64,000 bases of DNA from Kordia algicida OT-1 (GTDB taxonomy: Bacteria; Bacteroidota; Bacteroidia; Flavobacteriales; Flavobacteriaceae): positions 4,886,649 through 4,950,648 of the forward strand of contig NZ_DS544873.1 of NCBI RefSeq assembly GCF_000154725.1. Reading direction: 5' to 3'. A program made the translations under genes and the position numbers. The notes beneath the pieces are model-generated. The model ran no database searches. It was given only the letters and a program-made list of their open reading frames with translations, and was not told where the DNA came from. Below are positions 51,701 through 60,424 of this stretch, piece after piece (within the stretch, counting starts at the first letter, position 1; each line of letters begins with the position of its first letter).

Positions 51701-53311
51701 ATGACTGAGTTTATTAGAAAGCGAGCGGCGAATGCCAAAAATGATATTTTAAGTGGATTAACGGTAGCGTTGGCATTGGTGCCAGAAGCTGTTGCCTTTG
51801 CCTTTGTGGCAGGTGTTCCACCAATGGTAGGTTTGTATGGAGCTTTTATGATGGGATTGATTACCGCAATTTTTGGAGGACGACCAGGAATGATTTCGGG
51901 AGCAACAGGCGCCATGGCAGTTGTAATGGTCGCTTTGGTAGCCAAAGGAAACGAATTAGGATTGGAAACAGGTATTGAAGAACAAGGTTTAATGTTCTTA
52001 TTTATAACACTTTTAATGGTTGGTGTGATTCAAATGCTGGCAGGTGTTTTTAAACTTGGAAAATTCGTCCGATTGATTCCACATCCTGTAATGATGGGAT
52101 TTGTAAACGGCTTGGCAATTGTGATTTTTATGTCGCAACTACAATTGTTTAAATCTGGAAGTGGTGATAATAAAGTTTGGTTAGAAGGTTCTCCTTTGTG
52201 GATTATGCTTGGTTTGGTAGGATTGACAATGTTGATTATGTGGGGATTGCCAAAATTAACGAAGAAATTGCCAGAAGCATTAATTGCGATTATTGTAGTG
52301 TCTGCGATTGTAATTTTAGGGAATTTTGAAGATGTTGCTACGGTAAAATCATTTATTGTTGAAGGAAGTGAAGGAAGAGCTTCTGGACTAAAAGGAGGTT
52401 TGCCAACATTTCAAACAGCCATATTTTCTGCCGAATTGTGGAGCATAAAAAATCTGCTAATCATGGCGCCATATGCGTTTATTTTAGCAGCAATTGGATT
52501 GATAGAGTCGTTGATGACTTTAAATTTAGTAGATGAACTTACCGAAACTCGTGGAAATGGAAACCGCGAATGTTTGGCGCAAGGTGGTGCAAATATTGTA
52601 AACGGACTTTTTGGTGGAATGGGCGGTTGTGCCATGATCGGACAATCGATTATTAATATAAAAGGTGGTGGACGCGGAAGATTGTCTGGAGTTGTTGCCG
52701 CTTTAGCATTGTTATGTTTTATACTTTTTGCTTCAGGATTAATAGAACAAGTACCAATTGCCGCTTTAGTTGGTGTGATGTTTATGGTAGTGATTGGAAC
52801 ATTTGCGTGGAGTAGTTTTAGAATCTTACATAAAATTCCTGTGAGTGACGCTGTTGTTTTAATTGCTGTTTCGTTAATTACCGTTTGGAAAGATTTGGCG
52901 GTTGCAGTAATTGCAGGAGTTATCATTTCGGCGTTGGTGTTTTCTTGGGAGAATGCAAAGCGCATTCGTGCACGCAAAAAAGTATTGGAAGATGGAACAA
53001 AAGTGTATGAAATTTTTGGACCATTATTCTTTGGAAGCATTCAAGCGTTTAATAATAAATTTGATGTGAAAAATGATCCTGATATGGTGGTGATTGATTT
53101 TATGGAATCGCGTGTGTCAGATTATTCGGCATTAGAAGCTATTTTCAATCTCATCAAAAAATACGAAGCCGCTGGAAAACAATTGCGCGTAAAGCACTTG
53201 AGTGAAGATTGTAAAGCATTGATGGTCAAAGCGTCTCCAAAACTCGCCAATGTCATTGAAGATGCAATTGATGATCCTAGGTATTACGTAATGATGGATT
53301 TGCAAAAATAA
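51701..53311 (+). CDS. SulP-family anion transporter
   Basis: About 11-12 membrane helices with the SulP signature ALALVPEAVAFAFVAGVPPM (about 24-43) and GLIESLMTLNLVDELT, followed by a cytoplasmic STAS domain (about 435-530) with DFMESRVSDYSALEAI, whose Ser is where regulated STAS domains are phosphorylated. It transports an inorganic anion such as sulfate or bicarbonate; the choice is open, as no carbonic anhydrase or sulfate genes are adjacent. Confidence 0.94.
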   Translation: MTEFIRKRAANAKNDILSGLTVALALVPEAVAFAFVAGVPPMVGLYGAFMMGLITAIFGGRPGMISGATGAMAVVMVALVAKGNELGLETGIEEQGLMFLFITLLMVGVIQMLAGVFKLGKFVRLIPHPVMMGFVNGLAIVIFMSQLQLFKSGSGDNKVWLEGSPLWIMLGLVGLTMLIMWGLPKLTKKLPEALIAIIVVSAIVILGNFEDVATVKSFIVEGSEGRASGLKGGLPTFQTAIFSAELWSIKNLLIMAPYAFILAAIGLIESLMTLNLVDELTETRGNGNRECLAQGGANIVNGLFGGMGGCAMIGQSIINIKGGGRGRLSGVVAALALLCFILFASGLIEQVPIAALVGVMFMVVIGTFAWSSFRILHKIPVSDAVVLIAVSLITVWKDLAVAVIAGVIISALVFSWENAKRIRARKKVLEDGTKVYEIFGPLFFGSIQAFNNKFDVKNDPDMVVIDFMESRVSDYSALEAIFNLIKKYEAAGKQLRVKHLSEDCKALMVKASPKLANVIEDAIDDPRYYVMMDLQK

Positions 53312-53394
53312 TCTTAGACAAGAAGCGTTAAAATCGTAGAAAGCTACGCTAATTTTTGTATCTTTTTCGACAGATTATAGCCTTTCTACCAAGC

Positions 53395-55611
53395 ATGAAT
53401 CTTATACGTGTGTTTTTATTATTTTTTGTCTTTGTATCTGTATCACATGGACAAATAGGTCGTACCGTTGATAAAGACAGTATTATTCAATTACAAACCG
53501 AAGCCAAAAAACTATCTTCTCAAGAAAAATATAACAAAGCACTAAGCAATACACAACGTGCTTTAAAGTATGCTGGACTTATGGAAAATGATAGCCTGAT
53601 TGCGGAAAGCTATCATATACTAAGTGTTATTTACATTCAAATGCGTCGTGAAGACCTCGCTCTTGAAAATTACGAGAAAGCCATTTCTTATTTCAAACAG
53701 CAACGTAATGACAAGCGTTTGTTGCAAATGTATAATGAGATAGGTTACAGTTTTTACAAAAATGGCTCGTTCAAAAAAGCAGAAAAGCACCTAAAATCAG
53801 CACTCAAACTCTCAGATAAATTTAAAGAAGACATCAATTCCATTGATGCTAAATTTTACATGGGAAAATTATGTTTGGCAACAAAGCAATATAGCAAAGC
53901 ACAAGAATGTTTTCAGAAAGTTATTGAATATTGTATAGACAATCCGTACTATCCTAGAAGTTCCGACATGCTTCAAAAAGCATACTATTACAATGGAAAA
54001 GTATTACTTGCTATGAAGAAGACAATTGATGCAGAAAAAAGCTATAAAAGTGTTATTTCTTTATGTGACAAAAAAAATATCAATCACTTAGAATTACTTT
54101 CGCTTACCTACAAAGACTTAGCGGAATTGTATGCAGCAAAAGGCAAGCGACAAGCTGAATTGGAAGCTTTAGAAAAGCATATTGAGCATTACGAAGCATT
54201 TAAAGTGCTGGAAAAAGAGCAGATACTTTCTAAAATTGTGATGAAATATGGAATTGACGAATATGAAGATCGTTTAGAAAATATTGAAAAAGAACAAGAA
54301 GTAAAAGAATTATACATTACCAATTACCGAAATCTAACGACAATTTTAATTGTAATTTTGGTCATTTTGGTATTGTTAACAGGAGTTTTCTATTTAAATC
54401 AACGTGCACGAGTTCGCACCAATGCATTATTAAGCGGACAAAACAAGCAATTGTTTGAAGCTAAAAAACAAATTGAAAACGTTTCTAAAATTAGAACAAA
54501 TTTCTTCTCTTTAATCAGTCACGAATTGCGAACACCTTTGTATGCAATCATTGGAATGACAAACTTATTATTGCTTGAAAAACCTGAAAAATTTCAAGAA
54601 GGTTATCTTAAATCATTAAAATTTTCGGGGGAACATTTGCTAGCAATCATCAACAATATTCTTCAAATGAATAAGATTGAAGCCAGCAAAATGAACACCA
54701 TTGAAGAAATAATAGACATTCGAAAAAGCATCAAAAATGTTACGGCTTCTGTAAACTTTTTGGTCAAAGAAAACCGCAATGTTATTGATGTGAAGGTTGA
54801 TGAGCACATTCCTAAAAACTTGTTGGGCGATAGTCTAAAAATTTCGCAAATACTTTTCAATTTACTCGATAATGCAGTGCGTTACAATATGGAGTCAAAC
54901 ATTCGGTTGAAAGTGAATCAAGTGGCAGAAACTTCGGAGACAATCACATTAAAATTTTCAATCAAAGACAATGGTTTGGGAATTCCACAACAGAAAAAAC
55001 ACATCATTTTTGAAAATCTTGAAAAAGGCATCATTCTCAGTGAGGATAATGGTTATCTCGATTTAGGTTTGGGATTGACAACCGTAAACAATCTACTCAA
55101 AGTACTAAAATCAAAATTGCACTTGCGAAGTGTACTTAACAAAGGTTCTGAATTTTATTTTGAATTGGTATTGCGTAAAGTTGAAATCTCTGAAACAAAC
55201 GATGAAGAAGAATTTGAACACAAAACCTACAATTTTGACAATTTGAATATCTTAATTGTGGATGATAATGCCGTAAACGGATTGTTAACGCAAAAAATTC
55301 TAGAACGTCAAAACATACAAACAAAAGTAGTGCACAGTGGTTTTTCTGCGCTAGAAATTATAGACAAACAAACATTCGATTTGATTTTGATGGACATGTT
55401 TATGCCAAAATTAAACGGTATTGAAACCATTCAAAAAATCAGAGAAAACAATAACAATATTCCAATTATTCTATTGACCGCAATGGAAATTTCGGATGCT
55501 TATGCAAAAGTGGTTGATACTAAAATTAGCGGTGTGATAACCAAACCGTTTGAGCCAGAAATGCTATACGACAAAATTGATTATGTAATACGCCAATCAG
55601 ATGAAGAATAG
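53395..55611 (+). CDS. TPR-containing hybrid histidine kinase
   Basis: Signal peptide (MNLIRVFLLFFVFVSVSHGQ), periplasmic TPR-like repeats (about 25-300), a transmembrane helix (TTILIVILVILVLLTGVFY, about 322), then HisKA with the acceptor His in SHELRTPLYAIIG (about 375). HATPase_c has DNGLGIP and LGLGLTTVNNLL. The receiver has Asp in LILMDMFMP (about 666). ATG 53395 is chosen over TTG 53356, which would precede the signal by 13 residues. It overlaps the next kinase gene by 11 bp. Confidence 0.94.
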   Translation: MNLIRVFLLFFVFVSVSHGQIGRTVDKDSIIQLQTEAKKLSSQEKYNKALSNTQRALKYAGLMENDSLIAESYHILSVIYIQMRREDLALENYEKAISYFKQQRNDKRLLQMYNEIGYSFYKNGSFKKAEKHLKSALKLSDKFKEDINSIDAKFYMGKLCLATKQYSKAQECFQKVIEYCIDNPYYPRSSDMLQKAYYYNGKVLLAMKKTIDAEKSYKSVISLCDKKNINHLELLSLTYKDLAELYAAKGKRQAELEALEKHIEHYEAFKVLEKEQILSKIVMKYGIDEYEDRLENIEKEQEVKELYITNYRNLTTILIVILVILVLLTGVFYLNQRARVRTNALLSGQNKQLFEAKKQIENVSKIRTNFFSLISHELRTPLYAIIGMTNLLLLEKPEKFQEGYLKSLKFSGEHLLAIINNILQMNKIEASKMNTIEEIIDIRKSIKNVTASVNFLVKENRNVIDVKVDEHIPKNLLGDSLKISQILFNLLDNAVRYNMESNIRLKVNQVAETSETITLKFSIKDNGLGIPQQKKHIIFENLEKGIILSEDNGYLDLGLGLTTVNNLLKVLKSKLHLRSVLNKGSEFYFELVLRKVEISETNDEEEFEHKTYNFDNLNILIVDDNAVNGLLTQKILERQNIQTKVVHSGFSALEIIDKQTFDLILMDMFMPKLNGIETIQKIRENNNNIPIILLTAMEISDAYAKVVDTKISGVITKPFEPEMLYDKIDYVIRQSDEE

Positions 55612-57784
55612 TTGGTTCATACATATCGTCTTTTTTGTATTTACTTGTGTGCAACTCTGTGCGCAAGAAGTTTCAAAAGACAGCATTCAAACATTAAATA
55701 AAGAAGCGTTTAGTTTAACGCGCGCATACAATTTTGGAAAAGCACTTTCGTACAGTTATCTCGCCATACAACACGCTACAAATAATCAAGATGAAGCGTC
55801 GTTGGCATCTTCCTATCATATCTTAGGAAGCACATATCGCAGAATGCAATATCGCGGGAAAGCTACAAAATATTACCTAAAGGCTTTAAAAATTCAGAAG
55901 AAACTCCATAACACGCGTGAAATAATAGTAGCATATCACGATTTAGTACGTATTTCACTAGATGATTACGACTCTGAACAATCACGAGAATACCTAAAAG
56001 AAGGATATCAAATAGCAAATACTTCGGGTGATTTGGAAGATATTTTAGTGCTCGATTGGGCAAAAATTTCACTCTTACAAAAAGAAGAACGCTACAAAGA
56101 ATTACTGCCATTTCTTGATGAAATGATGCTTCGTGTAAAAAAAATAAAAGCATCAGAAATAATGATTCAAGCTCGGATTAATTTTTTAGAATATACCAAA
56201 GGTGATACGTATTTTAATTTGGGGAATTACGCTTTGGCGGAAAAATATCTAAAAACACACACTGATAATGAATATAATCATGTGCAGGACTTGGCATCTT
56301 CATACAAGCAATTGGCGGAAATCTATAAATCGAAAGGAGACATAGAAAAACAGCGAGAAGCACAACTCAACTATCAGAAGAATTTAAAGAAAAAGCTAGA
56401 CGATGATTATAAGAGTATTGAAGAAGAATTGCTCGGAAACTATTCATTGCGTAAAGATCAATTGAAACTTGATGTTTTAGAAGAAAAAAACAATCAGCAA
56501 AGTATCATTGTCAATAGGTTTAAAGTTGTTTTAGCTATTATCGCGTTACTATTGATTGGTTGTATTTTCTTAGGAGCATTAATCATCAAAGCAATCTACA
56601 AGAAGACAAAAAGTAACAAATTACTTCGCATCAAATACAACAAGTTGGAAGAAGCAAAACTGAAAGCAGAAATGACTTCAAAAACAAAATCAAACTTCTT
56701 TTCCATGATGAGTCATGAATTGCGAACACCTTTGTATGCTGTTACCGGAATCACACATTTACTATTAGAAGAAAATCCAAGACCGTCACAACAACAATAC
56801 TTAAAATCATTAAAATTTTCGAGCGATCATTTACTGTCGCTAGTAAATAATATTTTGCAAGCCAATAAGTTAGAAGATAACACAATTACCATTGGCGCAT
56901 CGACATTTAACCTAAAAGCAAATATTGACAATATTATAAAGTCATTTGATTTGTTGATAAAAGATCGTGAAAACGAACTAAACATTGCGTACGATCGTGA
57001 AATTCCAGAATTGTTAGTGGGCGACAGTTTAAAAATTTCGCAAATACTCATCAACCTTATCAGTAATGCGATCAAATTTACCAAAGGAGGAACCATTCGC
57101 ATCAGTGTAGAAAAACTGGAAGAAACTGCAGAAGAGGTGCTTTTGCATTTCTGTGTACAGGATACGGGAATCGGAATTCCGAAAGAAAAGCAGGAAAAAG
57201 TATTTGAAATGTTCTCGCAAAACTATGACGAAATCAACGAACAATATCAAGGTTCAGGATTAGGATTGTCAATTGTAAAAAAGCTATTAAAAGCGTATGA
57301 TAGTGACATTCATTTGGAAAGTAAAGAAAATGTAGGAACGACATTTACCTTTGATATTCGTTTCCCAAAAACGAGCGAAGGAGTTGATCCAAATATCGAA
57401 GTGCATATCGATGACATTGACTTTAGTCACTTAAAAATGTTGGTGGTTGATGACAATAAAATCAATCAAATGCTTACCAAAAAAATCCTTTCTACAAAAC
57501 AAATTACTACAGATATTGTGGCAAGTGGTGCAGCGGCGATAGAAAGTGTTCAAAATAATCAGTATGATTTAATTTTGATGGATATTCACATGCCTGAAAT
57601 GGACGGTTATGAAGCGACAAAGGCCATTAGAAAATTTAACAAACAAGTGCCAATTGTAGCATTCACGGCAGTTTCTTTGGATGATAGTTTGCCTAAAATT
57701 ATCAACTCAGGAATGAATGATATGTTGATAAAGCCTTTTGTAGCGGCAGAATTATTTGCGTTGATTCAGAAATATATGAAGTAG
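55601..57784 (+). CDS. TPR-containing hybrid histidine kinase (tandem paralogue)
   Basis: Same architecture as the gene it overlaps: signal peptide (to CAQ, about 22), TPR-like repeats (about 25-290), a transmembrane helix (VVLAIIALLLIGCIFLGALI, about 310), HisKA His in SHELRTPLYAVTG (about 371), HATPase_c (DTGIGIPKE, GSGLGLSIVKKLL) and a receiver with Asp in LILMDIHMPE (about 661). The phospho-acceptor surroundings (ELRTPLYAVTG) are closer to the kinase at 21097-23301 than to its tandem neighbour. There is no output domain. Confidence 0.94.
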   Translation: MKNSWFIHIVFFVFTCVQLCAQEVSKDSIQTLNKEAFSLTRAYNFGKALSYSYLAIQHATNNQDEASLASSYHILGSTYRRMQYRGKATKYYLKALKIQKKLHNTREIIVAYHDLVRISLDDYDSEQSREYLKEGYQIANTSGDLEDILVLDWAKISLLQKEERYKELLPFLDEMMLRVKKIKASEIMIQARINFLEYTKGDTYFNLGNYALAEKYLKTHTDNEYNHVQDLASSYKQLAEIYKSKGDIEKQREAQLNYQKNLKKKLDDDYKSIEEELLGNYSLRKDQLKLDVLEEKNNQQSIIVNRFKVVLAIIALLLIGCIFLGALIIKAIYKKTKSNKLLRIKYNKLEEAKLKAEMTSKTKSNFFSMMSHELRTPLYAVTGITHLLLEENPRPSQQQYLKSLKFSSDHLLSLVNNILQANKLEDNTITIGASTFNLKANIDNIIKSFDLLIKDRENELNIAYDREIPELLVGDSLKISQILINLISNAIKFTKGGTIRISVEKLEETAEEVLLHFCVQDTGIGIPKEKQEKVFEMFSQNYDEINEQYQGSGLGLSIVKKLLKAYDSDIHLESKENVGTTFTFDIRFPKTSEGVDPNIEVHIDDIDFSHLKMLVVDDNKINQMLTKKILSTKQITTDIVASGAAAIESVQNNQYDLILMDIHMPEMDGYEATKAIRKFNKQVPIVAFTAVSLDDSLPKIINSGMNDMLIKPFVAAELFALIQKYMK

Positions 57785-57860
57785 TTTTTTTCGCTTCGCT
57801 TTTAGATTGTTAGACAAGCTACCGCTTTTAGATTTTAAGAGCGCTTCGCTGTTAGTATCT
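57785..57860. repeat. degenerate CGCTTCGCTTTT-type repeat after a stop codon
   Basis: TCGCTTCGCTTTTAGATTG, GACAAGCTACCGCTTTTAGA and GAGCGCTTCGCTGTTAG follow the kinase stop directly. The 290-bp gap to coaD also holds the 7-bp array at 58001. Confidence 0.6.
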
Positions 57861-58000
57861 CTTTGGTATATATTTTAGAGATCATTACCAGAATCTAATT
57901 TTCAAATCTGTACATTACACAAAGCGTCTCATCTATTTTCGGAATAAAATGAAGAAAATTGTATCGAGATGTACTTTAAAACAAAGAAGTTTGTAATTTT

Positions 58001-58070
58001 CCTAATTCCTAATTCCTAATTCCTAATTCCTAATTCCTAATTCCTAATTCCTAATTCCTAATTCCTAATT
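58001..58070. repeat. tandem array of a 7-bp unit, 10 copies
   Basis: CCTAATT is repeated ten times without a change. It ends 4 bp before the coaD stop codon. The unit places a TAA (plus) or TAG (minus) in every frame, so the array also works as a universal translation stop. Confidence 0.95.
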
Positions 58071-58074
58071 CCCA

Positions 58075-58527
58075 TCAAACCCTAACCGAATCCGGAACCA
58101 ATAACGTATAATCTCCATTATGGCGAATTACTTCACGAACAATAGAAGACGAAATATAAGAAGTACTTGCAGCTGTCAATAAAAAGATAGTTTCTACAGG
58201 AGCTAAATCACGATTGGTATGTGCAATAGCTTTTTCAAACTCAAAATCGGCAGGATTTCGAAGTCCACGTAAAATAAAATCGACATTATGTTTCTCACAA
58301 AAATCAACTGTTAAACCTTCATAAGTAACCACAGTCACTTTTGGTTCGTCCTTAAATGAATCTTCAATAAACTTCTTGCGTTCTTCAAGACTGAACATGT
58401 ATTTTTTAGCAGAATTTACGCCGATAGCGACAATTACCTCATCAAACAACTTTATGCCACGTTGAATAATATCGTAATGTCCTAACGTAATCGGATCAAA
58501 AGATCCTGGGAAAATAGCTCGTTTCAT
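58075..58527 (-). CDS. coaD: pantetheine-phosphate adenylyltransferase
   Basis: Transfers AMP to phosphopantetheine to make dephospho-CoA. The nucleotidyltransferase motif GSFDPITLGHYDII (8-21), the substrate-site LRGLRNPADFEFE and YISSSIVREV near residue 125 are all present. The length of 150 is usual. It is downstream of ddl with 36 bp between. Confidence 0.97.
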   Translation of the reverse strand: MKRAIFPGSFDPITLGHYDIIQRGIKLFDEVIVAIGVNSAKKYMFSLEERKKFIEDSFKDEPKVTVVTYEGLTVDFCEKHNVDFILRGLRNPADFEFEKAIAHTNRDLAPVETIFLLTAASTSYISSSIVREVIRHNGDYTLLVPDSVRV

Positions 58528-58563
58528 TTTTTTATAATTGTAGTGAAAAACAGCAACAAGGTA

Positions 58564-59544
58564 CTACTTTTTAGTCAAAGCCAATTCAACAGCGTTGCCA
58601 AATAATGCTTCAAGGGAAATGCCTGCTTCTTTTGCTTGTTGTGGTAAAATACTTTCTTCGGTCATTCCAGGAATGGTATTTACTTCCAAAAGATATGGTT
58701 CGTCATCTTTAAAAATAAATTCGCTTCGCGAGAAACCTTCTAGTTTTAAAATTTCATAGATTTTTTTGGCGACTTTAGCAACTTTTGCTGATAACTCAGG
58801 AGAAATTCGCGCAGGTGTAATTTCTTGTGATTTTCCTAAATACTTTGCTTCATAATCAAAAAAATCATTCTCAGAAACAATTTCTGTTATTGGCAACACC
58901 GTAACATTTCCTTTGTAATTAATTACTCCGACAGAAACTTCAACACCATCCAAAAAAGATTCAATAATGACTTCATCATCTTCTTTTAGTGCAATAGCAA
59001 TAGCGTTTTTCAAATCTGAAATTTCATGTACTTTCGAAACTCCAAAACTACTTCCTGCTTTATTCGCTTTTACAAAACACGGCAAGCCAACTTTAGCAAC
59101 AATTGCTGCTTCATCAATTGAATCGCCTGCATTCAAATAATACGAAGTGGCACATTTAATTCCGTACGGTTTTAAAGTAGCTAGCAAATCACGCTTATTA
59201 AAAGTCAATGCCGCTTGATACATGCCACAACTTGTATGCGGAATTTCTAAAAGTTCCAAATATCCTTGCATAAATCCATCTTCGCCTGGAGAACCATGAA
59301 TTGCATTAAACACACAATCAAACGTAATTTTGATATCATCAATAGTGACAGAAAAATCGTTTTTATCAATTGGAAACTCTTTACCAACAGTCGTAACACA
59401 AACCCATTTATCTCTAAAAATATGAACTTTATAAGTGTTATATTTTTCAGGGTTTAAATGGTTGTACACCACAGTTCCAGTTTTTAGCGATATGGCGAAT
59501 TCACTGGAATAACCGCCCATAATGATAGCTACATTTTTCTTCAT
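58564..59544 (-). CDS. ddl: D-alanine--D-alanine ligase
   Basis: ATP-grasp ligase joining two D-Ala for peptidoglycan. The N-terminal VAIIMGGYSSEFAISL has a Gly-Gly-rich binding loop, and HGSPGEDGFMQGYLELL is the family signature. The ATP-grasp strings FVKANKAGSSFGV and LLEVNTIPGMT give Mg and ATP contacts. At 326 residues it is slightly long but normal for Bacteroidota. It is divergent from the PASTA gene across a MITE-like element. Confidence 0.96.
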   Translation of the reverse strand: MKKNVAIIMGGYSSEFAISLKTGTVVYNHLNPEKYNTYKVHIFRDKWVCVTTVGKEFPIDKNDFSVTIDDIKITFDCVFNAIHGSPGEDGFMQGYLELLEIPHTSCGMYQAALTFNKRDLLATLKPYGIKCATSYYLNAGDSIDEAAIVAKVGLPCFVKANKAGSSFGVSKVHEISDLKNAIAIALKEDDEVIIESFLDGVEVSVGVINYKGNVTVLPITEIVSENDFFDYEAKYLGKSQEITPARISPELSAKVAKVAKKIYEILKLEGFSRSEFIFKDDEPYLLEVNTIPGMTEESILPQQAKEAGISLEALFGNAVELALTKK

Positions 59545-59626
59545 TAGTACACGAAATAAGGCAAATAAACGTTATAAAAACGAAAGTAAATGTATTTGAG
59601 GACAAATCAAAGTAGAATATTAGTAA

Positions 59627-59787
59627 TGAAGTGATTTAAACTTTTTTGATTTGCTAAAAAAATGCTGTTTTCAGCCCTATTTTTGGTTTTTTTTGTTCCG
59701 TGGCGTTGCTATGAAACTCAAAAAAGACTTCAATAGCACTTAAAACTTCTAATTTTCGCTTAAACCCGAAAAGTTTAAATCACTTCA
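59627..59787. mobile_element. MITE-like element with 19-bp terminal inverted repeats
   Basis: TGAAGTGATTTAAACTTTT (59627-59645) and AAAAGTTTAAATCACTTCA (59769-59787) are perfect complements with a 123-bp non-coding centre. TAGTA flanks the element on both sides at a small distance. It codes for no protein. It fills most of the 283-bp ddl/PASTA interval. A non-autonomous transposable element is the likely reading; a long-stem RNA or operator pair is the alternative. Confidence 0.6.
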
Positions 59788-59798
59788 ATAATAGTATG

Positions 59799-59806
59799 TA
59801 TATTTG
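59799..59806 (+). promoter_or_regulatory. putative -7 promoter element of the PASTA-rluA operon
   Basis: TATATTTG is a perfect TAnnTTTG box. At the -33 position lies TTTA (59774-59777), inside the right terminal repeat of the MITE-like element, so the element may supply part of this promoter. Confidence 0.6.
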
Positions 59807-59827
59807 TCCCATAAAAACGTATTATAA

Positions 59828-60424
59828 ATGAAATTTATCAAGTTTCTATTTTCCAAAGAATTTTTAAAGCACATAGGATTAGCCTTAGGAATTGTAATTG
59901 TATTGATCTTTGTAATGACACAATGGTTAAAATTTTCTACCAATCACGGCGAATTTAAAACGGTACCAGAATTGGGCAAACTTTCTTTTGAAGAAGCCAA
60001 AGCAAAATTAGAAGAAAACGATTTAACATATCAACTAGAAGATACTATCAATTACAATCCAGATTTTCCACCATTTTCTGTCATTGAGCAAAATCCTGTT
60101 GCAGGAGAAAAAGTAAAAGAAAACAGAAAAATATATCTTAAAATAAATCCTTCTAAATACAGAGAAATCACAATTCCCCATGTCATTCAGATTACCAGAA
60201 GAACTGCAGAATCAACTCTAAACGCAGTTGGATTTCAGGTAGAAAAAGTAACTTATAAAGACAATATTGGAAAAGATATGGTCTTGGGAATGCAGTACAA
60301 AGGTAAAACAATCAATCCAGGTGACAGACTTCCAAAAACCTCAAAAATAGAATTGATTCTAGGAAACGGAAAGCGTCCAGGCGCTAGCAATACTGATGAA
60401 AACGATGACGATGCAGGAGAATAA
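59828..60424 (+). CDS. PASTA-domain membrane protein
   Basis: One N-terminal transmembrane helix (IGLALGIVIVLIFVMTQWL, about 17-35) is followed by two PASTA domains (about 45-110 and 112-180: VPELGKLSFEEAKAKLEEN, IPHVIQITRRTAESTLNAVG) and a short acidic tail. PASTA domains bind muropeptides or peptidoglycan, which fits its place between ddl and the shared cell-wall neighbourhood. No kinase domain is attached. Its last 14 bp overlap the rluA start. Confidence 0.92.
   Translation: MKFIKFLFSKEFLKHIGLALGIVIVLIFVMTQWLKFSTNHGEFKTVPELGKLSFEEAKAKLEENDLTYQLEDTINYNPDFPPFSVIEQNPVAGEKVKENRKIYLKINPSKYREITIPHVIQITRRTAESTLNAVGFQVEKVTYKDNIGKDMVLGMQYKGKTINPGDRLPKTSKIELILGNGKRPGASNTDENDDDAGE

Noticed and set aside
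58001-58070. CRISPR array
   Set aside because: The 7-bp units are contiguous with no spacers. No cas genes are present in the window.
59545-59827. Hidden transposase in the ddl/PASTA gap
   Set aside because: No open frame longer than a few dozen codons; only the inverted ends suggest mobility.
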